Part shown: positions 33,421 through 42,457 of the stretch, one piece after another
How the letters are laid out: every line of letters starts with the position of its first letter
Position numbering within the stretch: position 1 is the first letter of the stretch
DNA from: Pseudoalteromonas arabiensis
GTDB lineage: Bacteria; Pseudomonadota; Gammaproteobacteria; Enterobacterales; Alteromonadaceae
Length of the DNA stretch: 64,000 nucleotides
NCBI RefSeq assembly: GCF_001550155.1
Contig: NZ_LRUF01000026.1
Span: 328,463 to 392,462, forward strand
Reading direction: 5' to 3'
The notes under the pieces: model-generated
What the model was told of the DNA's origin: nothing
Seen by the model: only the letters and a program-made list of their open reading frames with translations
Databases searched by the model: none
Translations under genes and position numbers: made by a program

Positions 33421-34002
33421 CTAGCTTCTTTTAGAGTGGATCTCTCTGTTTTCGTGCTTTTTTTCATCCGACTTTTTCAGCAACACATAAGTTGCGCCAT
33501 TCCCTCCATGGTGTTTGAGTGCGCTATGAAAGGCGAGTACAGATGGAATTTCTTGTAGCCATTTATTTGTGTAACTTTTTAATATTCCTGGTTTAAATTT
33601 GTTTTTAATGCCAATACCATGGCGAACTAACACTACCCGTATGTTGCGTTTATGACAGTCATCAATAAATGTAAGAAGCGTCGTTCTTGCGCGTTGAAGA
33701 GGTTGGCCATGTAAATCTAGAGTCGCATCTAGCTGGTATTTAGCTAATCGCAGGTTTTTAAAAACTTGTGCTTGCACACCTTCATTTTTAAAGCTTAAAA
33801 CGGCATGGGGGTCTAATAGCTCCACATACTCGCTCTGTAGATAATTCTCATCTACAGATAAATCGCACTCAGCAGCTTTGCGTTTTTCTTGCTGAGCAAG
33901 TGACGGGCCTTGCTTAGTGCTTTTGAGTTTTACTGTGTCGTGTTTAAGAGGTTTAACATCTTCCATTGACATAAGAAATAAGTCGAAGTCGTCTAATGAC
34001 AT
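33421..34002 (-). CDS. smrA: Smr domain protein (SmrA-like endonuclease)
   Basis: A 193-residue protein with a C-terminal Smr domain (about residues 90-180), the MutS2-type nuclease module. Its three conserved blocks are visible: LDLHGQPLQRA, VRHGIGIKN and HHGGNGATYVLL. The N-terminal ~85 residues resemble the DUF2027-free arm of E. coli SmrA (YdaL), with MSLDDFDLFLMSMEDVKPL. Smr proteins nick or cut DNA or structured RNA. The exact role of SmrA is unsettled. The ribosome site AGGGG is good. SmrA and SmrB differ mainly in the N-terminus, so the assignment to SmrA is moderately sure. Confidence 0.8.
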   Translation of the reverse strand: MSLDDFDLFLMSMEDVKPLKHDTVKLKSTKQGPSLAQQEKRKAAECDLSVDENYLQSEYVELLDPHAVLSFKNEGVQAQVFKNLRLAKYQLDATLDLHGQPLQRARTTLLTFIDDCHKRNIRVVLVRHGIGIKNKFKPGILKSYTNKWLQEIPSVLAFHSALKHHGGNGATYVLLKKSDEKKHENREIHSKRS

Positions 34003-34066
34003 AAGGCACCCCTAAATTACTTATATACGCTGCATATGGTATATCAGTTCAGCTATTTTGTAAGTA

Positions 34067-34097
34067 AAAAAAAGCCCAAACAGATGGCTGTTTGGGC
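34067..34097 (-). terminator. Intrinsic terminator, minus strand
   Basis: A perfect 10-bp stem GCCCAAACAG/CTGTTTGGGC with a 4-base loop is followed on the minus strand by eight T. It serves the small membrane protein gene at 34151-34396. Confidence 0.85.
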
Positions 34098-34150
34098 ATA
34101 AACAATGATAGGTAGGATAACCTGTTCTATCAATTTATCTTAGGAGAAGT

Positions 34151-34396
34151 TTAACCTTGGTTGATATTCAATTGGCCAAATGTGTAAACCTTGAATAAAT
34201 AAAATGTGTTGATCAACACTAAGCTCATATTTGAGATCACACTCGATGACATCAGATCTAGACTAAACGATAAAAATAATAAACTACACGCGCTAATCGC
34301 TGCAAAACGCAGTAAATTTAACTGATTAATAAAGAAAGCACCTAATCCTAGTGCAAGTAACGTTAAGTTTAAAAGCCAATCTAGCTCGTTTAGCAT
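34151..34396 (-). CDS. Small hydrophobic membrane protein
   Basis: A protein of about 81 residues with three likely transmembrane helices (LLNLTLLALGLGAFF, FAAISACSLLFLSF, MSLVLINTFYLFKVY) and little else. A longer frame begins at a TTG (34468), but the added residues are hydrophilic and out of character, so I use the ATG at 34396. No strong ribosome site is visible there, which lowers confidence in the start. It lies about 100 bases after the 34498-34941 gene on the same strand and may be co-transcribed with it. I do not recognise a family. Confidence 0.5.
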   Translation of the reverse strand: MLNELDWLLNLTLLALGLGAFFINQLNLLRFAAISACSLLFLSFSLDLMSSSVISNMSLVLINTFYLFKVYTFGQLNINQG

Positions 34397-34497
34397 GGTC
34401 GTATCTAATAGTGTCTGTGTTGAAAAAGGAGCGCCATTATGGTGATCTTTTGCACAGTTTTCAACCAAGTAATTTTATTGTTTTCGGATTAGATTTT

Positions 34498-34941
34498 TTA
34501 ATCCATGGCTAGCTTTTTTATTACAGCAAAAAAGCCACTTTGATCGGTAATGCGGTATTTCTGACAGCTGTTAGGGTCGCGTTTGTCTTGGCACAAATAA
34601 ATAGTATTACGGCTAAGGTCTGCACGTGGGATTAGTGTAGAGTCAAACACGTTGGCTCCGTAGCCAAATATGCCAGGCCAGAAGACACTTTGCGATACCA
34701 TGCCTAGTTTCTCGTAGGTGATAAGAATTGGTTTAGGAGTGATAAGCAAAATTAATAATACGACTGCTAAAATGTACCAACGGGCCGGACTTTTCTTTAC
34801 AGTAGGCTCTGCTACGGTTTGTTGTATTGGCTGCGTGGGTGTCTGAGGCTTGCTTATTGTTTTTGGTCGTTTGCTAGGGACTGGTTTCTTGCGAGCGGGT
34901 TGCTGCCCAAGTAAAGATTGTTTTTTTACATTTTTAGACAT
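34498..34941 (-). CDS. Single-pass membrane protein of unknown function
   Basis: A 147-residue protein. The first ~50 residues are basic and rich in Pro, Lys, Gln and Thr (probably disordered, cytoplasmic). One transmembrane helix follows (about 55-73, WYILAVVLLILLITP), then a periplasmic part of about 75 residues with two cysteines (IYLCQDKRDPNSCQKYR) spaced as for a disulfide. No known domain is recognised. It is divergent from the receiver-domain gene at 35108 and may form a unit with the small membrane protein downstream. Confidence 0.65.
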   Translation of the reverse strand: MSKNVKKQSLLGQQPARKKPVPSKRPKTISKPQTPTQPIQQTVAEPTVKKSPARWYILAVVLLILLITPKPILITYEKLGMVSQSVFWPGIFGYGANVFDSTLIPRADLSRNTIYLCQDKRDPNSCQKYRITDQSGFFAVIKKLAMD

Positions 34942-35107
34942 AAAGCTTATCTGGCCTTTTATTTATAGGTCTCTATAATGAGATTATAACGAAGTTTTTG
35001 ATATAATAGTTAAATTCAGATCATATAACATTGATTGTCCTAATTTGCGTAAAAGGTGCATTTCAACATGCAATTAGTGTTTATCTTTAAATATTAAGAG
35101 GAATAGT

Positions 35108-35491
35108 ATGGATACGCAGCTTTCAATTTTAATTGTGGACGATGTGGGGACTGTCCGCAGTTTTTTAAGTCAAACGCTAATGCACTTAGGTATTGATAAT
35201 GTGCGAGAGGCTTCAACGGCTGCACAGTGCTTAAGTGTATGTAGAGAAAAAGAGTTCAATATTATTTTCTTAGATATAGAGCTACCCGATGGTGATGGTA
35301 AGGAGATTATTTCACAAATTAATGAAATATCGCCAGAGGCGAATGTGGTGATGGTGTCAGCTCACTCTACGGTTGAAAATGTAAAAGAAGCAATTGAAAA
35401 AGGCGCTAAGGGTTTTGTTGTTAAGCCATTTACACCTAAAAAGATTGCGGCTATGTTGAAAAAATTCTACCCAGATTTAGAGATCGTTTAG
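35108..35491 (+). CDS. Stand-alone CheY-like receiver protein
   Basis: A 127-residue response regulator made only of a receiver domain. Conserved residues are visible: the acidic pocket IVDDVGTV, the phosphorylatable Asp in IIFLDIELPDGDG (about residue 57), the Ser/Thr switch in MVSAHST and the Lys in FVVKPF. With no output domain, it must act through a partner protein. No kinase gene is adjacent, so its cognate kinase is unknown. The ribosome site AGAGGA is good, and its own terminator follows. Confidence 0.9.
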   Translation: MDTQLSILIVDDVGTVRSFLSQTLMHLGIDNVREASTAAQCLSVCREKEFNIIFLDIELPDGDGKEIISQINEISPEANVVMVSAHSTVENVKEAIEKGAKGFVVKPFTPKKIAAMLKKFYPDLEIV

Positions 35492-35532
35492 CCGAGGAAC
35501 ACTTCTACTTAGGCTATTAAAAGTAAGGTAAA

Positions 35533-35558
35533 AAAAAACCGGCATAGGCCGGTTTTTT
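35533..35558. terminator. Bidirectional intrinsic terminator
   Basis: AAAAAACCGGC, a 4-base loop and GCCGGTTTTTT form a perfect stem between the receiver gene and the convergent rpsT gene. Confidence 0.85.
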
Positions 35559-35576
35559 ATATTCATCAAAAACAAA

Positions 35577-35837
35577 TTATAGCGCTTTGATTTTAGCTGC
35601 TAAACGGCTCTTATGACGAGCTGCTTTGTTCTTGTGGATTAGACCTTTAGTTGCGTAACGGTCTAGGATAGGTGTTGCAACAGCGAATGCCGCTTGTGCA
35701 GCTTCTTTGTCGCCCGCTTCAATTGCAGCAACTACTTTTTTGAAGTAAGTGCGCATCATTGAACGACGGCTTGCGTTATGTTGACGATTTTTTTCGCTCG
35801 TAATAGCGCGTTTTTTTGCAGACTTGATGTTAGCCAA
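35577..35837 (-). CDS. rpsT: 30S ribosomal protein S20
   Basis: An 86-residue basic protein that binds 16S rRNA at the bottom of the small subunit. It is the full S20 sequence (ANIKSAKKRAITSEKNRQHN, ATKGLIHKNKAARHKSRLAA). The start codon is TTG with GGAG 6 bases upstream. E. coli rpsT also starts with UUG, where it takes part in translational self-control, so the rare start appears conserved. It is divergent from murJ, the normal gammaproteobacterial order. Confidence 0.97.
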   Translation of the reverse strand: MANIKSAKKRAITSEKNRQHNASRRSMMRTYFKKVVAAIEAGDKEAAQAAFAVATPILDRYATKGLIHKNKAARHKSRLAAKIKAL

Positions 35838-35884
35838 GGTTTGCTCCTAACAATCTTAAAATAAGCTTAATTTAAAGGCCGTGG

Positions 35885-35913
35885 AATATGCCTGTTTTTA
35901 TCATGAATGTCAA
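35885..35913 (-). promoter_or_regulatory. Sigma-70 promoter of rpsT
   Basis: On the minus strand TTGACA (35908-35913), a 17-base spacer and CATATT (35885-35890, 4 of 6 to TATAAT) sit about 50 bases before the rpsT start codon. The -35 is perfect. Confidence 0.6.
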
Positions 35914-36079
35914 CGAAATTTTGACATCTCAAGAAAAACTGCTCCTTATAACGAACATCAATTTGCCGCTTTAGCAGTTAATATCGCCATTGTAACAAAG
36001 GGTCGAGTTCGAGCCTAGTGCTTTAAAGATATTTTAGGCATAATCGCCCATCTTAGAAGTTTTTATTCGTAGGTTTAGG

Positions 36080-37660
36080 GTGGCAAAAGGATTATTTCGT
36101 TCTGGGATGATTGTCAGTGCAATGACGATGATCTCGCGTATTTTAGGACTAGTACGTGATGCAGTTGTAGCCAATTTATTGGGGGCAAGTGCAGCTGCTG
36201 ATGTGTTTTTATTTGCTAACCGAATTCCTAACTTTTTGCGCCGTTTATTTGCTGAAGGGGCGTTTGCACAAGCGTTTGTACCTGTTTTGTCTGATATTAA
36301 AGAGCAGCAAGGTGACGATAAAGTAAGATTATTTGTCGCTCAAGCTGCTGGCACCCTAGGGACAATTTTGCTCGTTGTAACTTTATTTGGTGTGATTGCC
36401 TCGCCAGTGATTGCCGCACTGTTTGGCACCGGTTGGTTTATAGATTGGTGGCAAGGAGGAGAAGATGCTGGAAAGTTCGAGCTGGCAAGCGCGCTTTTAA
36501 AACTCACTTTTCCGTATTTATTTTTTGTTAGTTTAGTTGCTTTAAGCGGTGCTGTGATGAATGTATACAATCGTTTTGCAGTGGCGGCGTTTACCCCAGT
36601 ACTTTTAAATATATCCATTATCACTTGCGCTATTTTTCTGCATGATCAGTTTTCAGTGGGTGCATATGCACTTGCGATAGGCGTGTTTGTTGGTGGTTTA
36701 GTGCAGCTACTGTTTCAGTTACCGTTTTTGTATCGTGCCCGTATGTTGAGCCGTCCTCAATGGGCTTGGCAAGATGAAAACGTTAAAAAAGTACGAAAAC
36801 TAATGCTGCCAGCGTTATTTGGCGTCTCTATTAGTCAAATAAACTTGTTGCTCGATACCATGATAGCTTCAATGTTAATGACGGGTTCTATTGCGTGGCT
36901 CTACTATTCTGACAGGTTGATTGAGTTTCCTCTTGGTCTATTCGGCATTGGTATTGCGACGGTGATTTTACCCGCACTATCTAAACTTCATAGCACGAAA
37001 AGCACACGTGATTTTCAGCACACGCTAGATTGGGGAGTGCGCTTTGTAATCTTTTTAGGCTTACCTGCCATGTTTGGCTTGATGGTGATAAGCCCTTTAA
37101 TCATCACCGTACTTTTCGATCATGGGGCTTTTCAAAATGGAGAGATAGATCATGTTCAAGCGGTAAGTTATGGCGTAATGGCTTATTCGGTTGGCTTAGT
37201 TAGTTTCATGCTGATTAAGGTGTTAGCACCTGGTTTCTATTCCCGTCAGGACACGAAAACGCCTGTTAAAATTGGCATTAAAACGTTAGTGCTTAATATG
37301 CTTTTTAATATTATGCTAGCCCCGTTTATTGGTTATTTAGGGTTGGCGCTGGCCACGTCTATGTCGGCAAGCTGTAACGCGTATTTGCTGTATCGCCAGT
37401 TGCACAAAGAAGGGGTTTATCAGTTTTCAGGTATGAGCCTTAGATTTAGTTTTAAGTGTTTGTTTTCTAGTGTATTTATGGCGGCTGTAGTATGGTATGT
37501 CGGGCAGCGCTTTGCTTGGCAGACTTGGCACTTTATGGAGCAAGTTTCGTTACTTGCAGGGTTACTCGTGTTAGCCGCATTGGTGTACTTTTCTTCTCTG
37601 TTTGTAATGGGAATTCGACTAAATACGATAAAAAGTGTTGCAACTACTGAATCAAACTAA
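36080..37660 (+). CDS. murJ: Lipid II flippase MurJ
   Basis: A 526-residue MOP-superfamily membrane protein with about 14 transmembrane helices. It moves lipid II across the inner membrane for peptidoglycan synthesis. The conserved MurJ start is visible: SAMTMISRILGLVRDAVVAN, then FLFANRIPNFLRRLFAEGAF with the functional Arg residues, SISQINLLLDTM and FSRQDTKTPVKIG (here YSRQDTKTPVKI). It starts with GTG, and TAGG lies upstream. It opens the murJ-ribF-ileS-lspA-fkpB-ispH cluster. Confidence 0.96.
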   Translation: MAKGLFRSGMIVSAMTMISRILGLVRDAVVANLLGASAAADVFLFANRIPNFLRRLFAEGAFAQAFVPVLSDIKEQQGDDKVRLFVAQAAGTLGTILLVVTLFGVIASPVIAALFGTGWFIDWWQGGEDAGKFELASALLKLTFPYLFFVSLVALSGAVMNVYNRFAVAAFTPVLLNISIITCAIFLHDQFSVGAYALAIGVFVGGLVQLLFQLPFLYRARMLSRPQWAWQDENVKKVRKLMLPALFGVSISQINLLLDTMIASMLMTGSIAWLYYSDRLIEFPLGLFGIGIATVILPALSKLHSTKSTRDFQHTLDWGVRFVIFLGLPAMFGLMVISPLIITVLFDHGAFQNGEIDHVQAVSYGVMAYSVGLVSFMLIKVLAPGFYSRQDTKTPVKIGIKTLVLNMLFNIMLAPFIGYLGLALATSMSASCNAYLLYRQLHKEGVYQFSGMSLRFSFKCLFSSVFMAAVVWYVGQRFAWQTWHFMEQVSLLAGLLVLAALVYFSSLFVMGIRLNTIKSVATTESN

Positions 37661-37732
37661 AAAAAAGATTATAATCGGCGTTTCACGCCCGATACCTGTG
37701 TTTGGGCTCGCTGATAAAGGCAAAAAGGTGGC

Positions 37733-38659
37733 ATGGAGTTAATTAGAGGTATTCACAATATACGCGCGCAGCATTACGGCTGTGTGTTGACCATTGGTAA
37801 CTTTGATGGTGTGCATTTAGGTCATGCAGAAGTGATAAAAGGCTTGCTACAAGACGCACAGAAACATCAACTACCAAGTACTGTGATGTTATTTGAGCCT
37901 CAGCCGCAAGAGTTTTTTGCCAAGGATAATGCGCCAGCGCGTTTAACCCGACTTCGTGATAAGCTAAGTTTACTTGCAAAGTTAGGTGTTGAGCGAGTGA
38001 TTTGCATTAGTTTTAATCAGCAGTTTGCAAATATGGAAGCGGAACAGTTTGTAAGCCAAGTTTTGGTTGAAAAGTTGGGTGTCAAAGCACTGACCGTGGG
38101 CGATGATTTTTGTTTTGGTAAGCGTCGCCGCGGCGACTTTTCACTACTAAAAAGCATGGGCACTGAGTTAAATATGGATGTGAAAAGTACCGCCAGTTTT
38201 CGCAGACTCAATGATAGAGTAAGCAGTACCCTTATTCGCCAAGCACTTGCTGCAGGGCAATTAGAAGATGCAAAAACCATGTTAGGTCATGGCTATGCGA
38301 TATCTGGACGTGTTATTCATGGCTGGGCAAAAGGCCGTGAACTAGGGTTTAGAACAGCAAACATTGCTTTAAAACGCCAAGTATGTCCTGTAAATGGCGT
38401 GTTTGCGGTACGAACAACTGTTGGCAATAAAGAGCTATTTGGGGTTGCAAATATTGGCAACAAACCCACATTTAATGGAACACGCGCATTGTTAGAAGTA
38501 CACCTTTTTGACTTTGCGCAAGATATTTACGGACAATTTATGCACGTGGAGCTGATTAAGAAGCTTCGCGATGAGAAAAAATTCGAGACATTAACACAAC
38601 TGACGGCGCAGATTGCAGATGATGTAACCGCCGCGAAGCAGTGTTTTGGTTTAAATTAG
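37733..38659 (+). CDS. ribF: Bifunctional riboflavin kinase/FAD synthetase
   Basis: A 308-residue enzyme converting riboflavin to FMN and FMN to FAD. The N-terminal adenylyltransferase domain shows TIGNFDGVHLGHAEVI (about residues 20-35) and LTVGDDFCFGKRRRGDF. The C-terminal kinase domain shows HGWAKGRELGFRTANI and GVANIGNKPTFNGT, then LEVHLFDFAQDIYG. Length is normal. AAGG precedes the ATG. It stands between murJ and ileS, as is common in this class. Confidence 0.96.
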   Translation: MELIRGIHNIRAQHYGCVLTIGNFDGVHLGHAEVIKGLLQDAQKHQLPSTVMLFEPQPQEFFAKDNAPARLTRLRDKLSLLAKLGVERVICISFNQQFANMEAEQFVSQVLVEKLGVKALTVGDDFCFGKRRRGDFSLLKSMGTELNMDVKSTASFRRLNDRVSSTLIRQALAAGQLEDAKTMLGHGYAISGRVIHGWAKGRELGFRTANIALKRQVCPVNGVFAVRTTVGNKELFGVANIGNKPTFNGTRALLEVHLFDFAQDIYGQFMHVELIKKLRDEKKFETLTQLTAQIADDVTAAKQCFGLN

Positions 38660-38684
38660 GTAGCCGATACGGAAAGTAGGATTA

Positions 38685-41510
38685 ATGAGCGACTACAAAC
38701 ATACTTTGAATTTACCGGAAACAGCGTTTCCAATGCGCGGCAATTTGGCACAACGTGAACCAAAAATGCTTAAGACATGGTATGAAGACGATCTTTATGG
38801 TCAAATTCGCAGCGCTAAAAAAGGTAAAAAAACCTTCATTTTGCATGACGGCCCTCCGTATGCAAACGGTGATATCCATTTAGGCCACTCGGTAAACAAA
38901 ATTCTTAAAGATATTATTGTTAAGTCAAAAACCTTGTCTGACTTTGATGCGCCTTATGTGCCAGGTTGGGATTGTCACGGTTTACCAATTGAATTAATGG
39001 TTGAAAAGAAAGTAGGCAAGCCAGGCGTGAAAGTGTCGGCTGCTGAGTTCCGTGAAAAATGTCGCGAATATGCTAAAAAGCAAGTTGAAGGTCAAAAAAC
39101 AGACTTTAAACGCTTAGGTGTATTTGGTGATTGGGATAAGCCTTACTTAACAATGAATTTCGACTTTGAAGCGAATGCAATTCGTGTACTTGGTCGCATT
39201 ATTAAAAATGGTCACTTACACAAAGGTGCTAAGCCTGTTCACTGGTGTACAGATTGTGGTTCAGCGCTTGCTGAAGCAGAGGTTGAATACCAAGATAAAC
39301 AGTCGCCAGCAATTGATGTACGTTTTGAATTTGCTGACCAAGATGCTGTTATTAACGCATTTGAACTAGCAGATGGCCATAAAGGCACGGGTACTGTTAG
39401 CACCGCAATCTGGACTACAACACCATGGACATTACCTGCTAACCGTGCAGTAGCTGTTCATGAAAAACTTGAGTATGCCCTTGTTCAAATTGACGATGAA
39501 GGTGCACAGCAGCGTCTAATTTTAGGTTCTGAGCTAGTTAAAGATGCTATGGATCGTTATGGCTTTAAGCATTATCACGTACTAGGTTATGTAAAAGGTG
39601 CTGCACTTGAGAATTTACAGGTTGCTCACCCATTCTATGACTTCACAGTGCCAGTTATTGTTGCTGATCACGTAACGACTGATTCTGGTACCGGTGTTGT
39701 TCATACTGCGCCTGGCCACGGTCAAGAAGATTTCGCAGCGGGTCTTGCTTATGGTTTAGAAGTAGCTAACCCTGTTGGTGCTAACGGTGTTTACTTACCT
39801 GACACACCAATGTTTGCTGGTCAGCACGTATTTAAAGCAAATGCGAGCGTCATTGACGTATTAACTGAAAACAATGCGCTATTACACCACCATGCATTAA
39901 CACATAGCTACCCACATTGCTGGCGTCATAAAACGCCAATCATCTTCCGTGCTACGCCGCAGTGGTTCGTCAGTATGGATCAAGCTAACCTTCGTCAAGA
40001 TTCATTAAACGAAATCAAAAAGACTGAGTGGTTACCGGAGTGGGGCGAAAGCCGCATTGCCAACATGGTTGAAGGACGTCCTGATTGGTGTATTTCACGT
40101 CAACGTACATGGGGTGTGCCAATTGCACTATTCGTTGATAAAGACACCGGTGCGCTTCACCCAAATACCCAAGAGTTAATCGAAGAAGCGGCAAAACTGG
40201 TTGAAAAATCAGGTATTCAAGCTTGGTATGATTTAGACCCTGCAACATTACTTGGCGATGACGCTGAGCAGTACATGAAAGTACAAGATACGCTAGATGT
40301 ATGGTTTGATTCAGGTGTGACTCATGCCTGTGTGGTTGATGCGCGTGATGATTTAACAGGTCCTGCTGATCTTTACTTAGAAGGTTCTGATCAACACCGT
40401 GGTTGGTTTATGTCGTCTATGATGACATCGGTTGCTATCAATGGCCATGCGCCGTATAAGCAAGTCTTAACACATGGTTTCACGGTTGATGAAAACGGCC
40501 GTAAGATGTCCAAGTCATTAGGGAACGTTATTTCACCACAAAACGTGATGAACAAACTAGGCGCTGACATCTTACGTTTATGGGTTGCCTCAACTGACTT
40601 TACAGCAGAAATGACTGTATCTGACGAAATTTTTAAACGTTCAGCTGACCGTTACCGTCGTATCCGTAACACCAGCCGTTACTTACTTGCCAATCTAAAT
40701 GGCTTTGATCCAAAAACCGATCAAGTTGCCATTGAAGACATGGTTGAGCTTGACCGTTGGATTGTTGGCCGTGCAGCCGAGCTTCAAGATGAAATCTTAG
40801 CAGCTTACGACAAGTACCAAATGCTGCTGGTAACGCAAAAGCTTATGAACTTCTGTACTGGTGAGCTTGGTTCGTTCTACCTAGATGTAATCAAAGACCG
40901 TCAGTACACAGCGAAAAGCGATAGCCATGCACGTCGTTCATGTCAAACAGCGCTTTACCATATTGCTGAAGCAATGACGCGTTGGATGGCACCAATCTTA
41001 AGCTTCACAGCACAAGAAATTTGGGAAGCATTGCCAGGCGAGCGTGATAACTTTGTGTTCACTTCGGTGTGGTACGATGGCTTAAAAGCCTCTTCGCAAG
41101 GTAAGTTCAGCAACGACGATTGGTTAACAATTTTAAATGTGCGTGATGAAGTAAACCGTGTACTAGAAGCGGCTCGTAAAGAAGACGTTATTGGTGCAAC
41201 TTTACAAGCAAACGTAAGCATCTACGCAAGTGAAGAGCTAAGCGCGAAACTAGCTGCGTTAGGTGATGAACTACGCTTTGTATTATTAACGTCAGGCGTC
41301 ACCGTTGAAACTGTAACAGCGCAGCCTGAAGGTACTCAGGCGACTGAGATTGATGGCCTATTCATTAAAGTCGCTGCAACAACCGCTGAAAAATGTGAGC
41401 GTTGTTGGCATTACTGTGATGATGTAGGTGCTAACCCTGCTCATCCTGAAATCTGTGGCCGTTGTGTAAGCAATGTTGACGGCGATGGTGAACAGCGTCA
41501 GTTCGCATAG
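38685..41510 (+). CDS. ileS: Isoleucyl-tRNA synthetase
   Basis: A 941-residue class I aminoacyl-tRNA synthetase of bacterial type 1. It has the HIGH-like motif in PYANGDIHLGHSV (about residues 58-70), an editing domain (about 190-400, with GTGVVHTAPGHGQEDF), the KMSKS loop in GRKMSKSLGN (about 605), the anticodon-binding helical domain, and a C-terminal zinc module (CERCWHYCDD and CGRC). It is complete and in normal position in the operon, 25 bases after ribF and 9 before lspA. Codon use looks more biased than in neighbours, as expected of a highly expressed gene. Confidence 0.98.
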   Translation: MSDYKHTLNLPETAFPMRGNLAQREPKMLKTWYEDDLYGQIRSAKKGKKTFILHDGPPYANGDIHLGHSVNKILKDIIVKSKTLSDFDAPYVPGWDCHGLPIELMVEKKVGKPGVKVSAAEFREKCREYAKKQVEGQKTDFKRLGVFGDWDKPYLTMNFDFEANAIRVLGRIIKNGHLHKGAKPVHWCTDCGSALAEAEVEYQDKQSPAIDVRFEFADQDAVINAFELADGHKGTGTVSTAIWTTTPWTLPANRAVAVHEKLEYALVQIDDEGAQQRLILGSELVKDAMDRYGFKHYHVLGYVKGAALENLQVAHPFYDFTVPVIVADHVTTDSGTGVVHTAPGHGQEDFAAGLAYGLEVANPVGANGVYLPDTPMFAGQHVFKANASVIDVLTENNALLHHHALTHSYPHCWRHKTPIIFRATPQWFVSMDQANLRQDSLNEIKKTEWLPEWGESRIANMVEGRPDWCISRQRTWGVPIALFVDKDTGALHPNTQELIEEAAKLVEKSGIQAWYDLDPATLLGDDAEQYMKVQDTLDVWFDSGVTHACVVDARDDLTGPADLYLEGSDQHRGWFMSSMMTSVAINGHAPYKQVLTHGFTVDENGRKMSKSLGNVISPQNVMNKLGADILRLWVASTDFTAEMTVSDEIFKRSADRYRRIRNTSRYLLANLNGFDPKTDQVAIEDMVELDRWIVGRAAELQDEILAAYDKYQMLLVTQKLMNFCTGELGSFYLDVIKDRQYTAKSDSHARRSCQTALYHIAEAMTRWMAPILSFTAQEIWEALPGERDNFVFTSVWYDGLKASSQGKFSNDDWLTILNVRDEVNRVLEAARKEDVIGATLQANVSIYASEELSAKLAALGDELRFVLLTSGVTVETVTAQPEGTQATEIDGLFIKVAATTAEKCERCWHYCDDVGANPAHPEICGRCVSNVDGDGEQRQFA

Positions 41511-41519
41511 GAGTTGTTT

Positions 41520-42020
41520 GTGAGCAAACTAGCCGGAAAAAGTGGCTTGGTTTGGTTATGGCTGAGTCTACTACTTTTAGTAGTAGACCATGCGACAAAA
41601 ACACTTGTCGTTAATACCATGGCCTACAAAGAGTCAATCGATATTCTGCCTTTTTTTAATTTCACTTATGTACATAACTATGGTGCCGCTTTTAGCTTTT
41701 TAAGTGACTCTGGAGGTTGGCAACGCTGGTTTTTTAGTCTGATTGCTGTGTCGATCAGTGTACTTTTAGTATGGTGGCTTAAACGCTTACCAGCAACAAA
41801 CAAGGTACTGTGCTCAGCATATGCATTAGTGTTAGCAGGGGCTATTGGCAATTTATACGACCGTATTGCTTATGGTTATGTCATTGACTTCTTGCACGTC
41901 TATTATGAAAACTGGCACTTCCCTGTCTTTAATATTGCCGATTGTGCCATTTGTATTGGTGCCGCATTACTTTTATTTGATGCCTTCACAGGCGAAAGTC
42001 CTAAGGAGCAAAAAGCATGA
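41520..42020 (+). CDS. lspA: Lipoprotein signal peptidase
   Basis: A 166-residue inner-membrane aspartyl peptidase (signal peptidase II) that cuts the signal peptide of diacylglyceryl-modified prolipoproteins. Four transmembrane helices are visible, with the conserved NYGAAFSF, GNLYDRIAYGYVIDF (first catalytic Asp) and FNIADCAI (second catalytic Asp). The frame extends to a TTG at 41514, but AGGAG lies 6 bases before the GTG at 41520, which I use. Its stop overlaps the fkpB start as ATGA. Substrates in this window include the BamD, SLT and nucleotidase lipoproteins. Confidence 0.95.
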   Translation: MSKLAGKSGLVWLWLSLLLLVVDHATKTLVVNTMAYKESIDILPFFNFTYVHNYGAAFSFLSDSGGWQRWFFSLIAVSISVLLVWWLKRLPATNKVLCSAYALVLAGAIGNLYDRIAYGYVIDFLHVYYENWHFPVFNIADCAICIGAALLLFDAFTGESPKEQKA

Positions 42021-42457
42021 GCCAAGCAGTAATTGGTAATAACTCTGAAGTGATCTTTCATTTCTCGATTAAGTTAGAAGATGGCTCAGCAGCCGATTCT
42101 ACTAAAGTTCATAATAAACCAGCTAAATTGCGAATGGGTGACGGAAGCCTAACAGAGAACTTTGAAAAATGTTTGTTAGGTTTAGCGGCAGGTGACAATA
42201 AATCTTTTGAACTTGAGCCAGAGGATGCATTTGGTCAACCTAATCCTGATAACATTTATTATGTTGACCGCAGCAAGTTTGGTGCCGATACCCCAGCTGA
42301 AGTTGGCAATATAATCGCGTTTACTCAACCAGACGGTACTGAATTACCTGGTCTTGTTCGTGAAGTACAAGGTGAGTCTGTAACGATTGATTTTAACCAT
42401 CCTTTGGCAGGTCAACGTTTGACTTTTGAAGTTGAGATTTTAGAGGTAGCGGGCTGA
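42017..42457 (+). CDS. fkpB: FKBP-type peptidyl-prolyl isomerase (SlpA-like)
   Basis: A 146-residue cytoplasmic proline isomerase/chaperone of the SlyD/SlpA type. The FKBP half-domains (VIFHFSIKLEDGSAADST and VTIDFNHPLAGQRLTFEVEI) surround an insert-in-flap region (about residues 70-115, PEDAFGQPNPDNIYYV). It lacks the His-rich metal tail of SlyD, which supports SlpA/FkpB. It overlaps lspA (ATGA) and ispH (TGATG), so the three are translationally coupled. Confidence 0.92.
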   Translation: MSQAVIGNNSEVIFHFSIKLEDGSAADSTKVHNKPAKLRMGDGSLTENFEKCLLGLAAGDNKSFELEPEDAFGQPNPDNIYYVDRSKFGADTPAEVGNIIAFTQPDGTELPGLVREVQGESVTIDFNHPLAGQRLTFEVEILEVAG

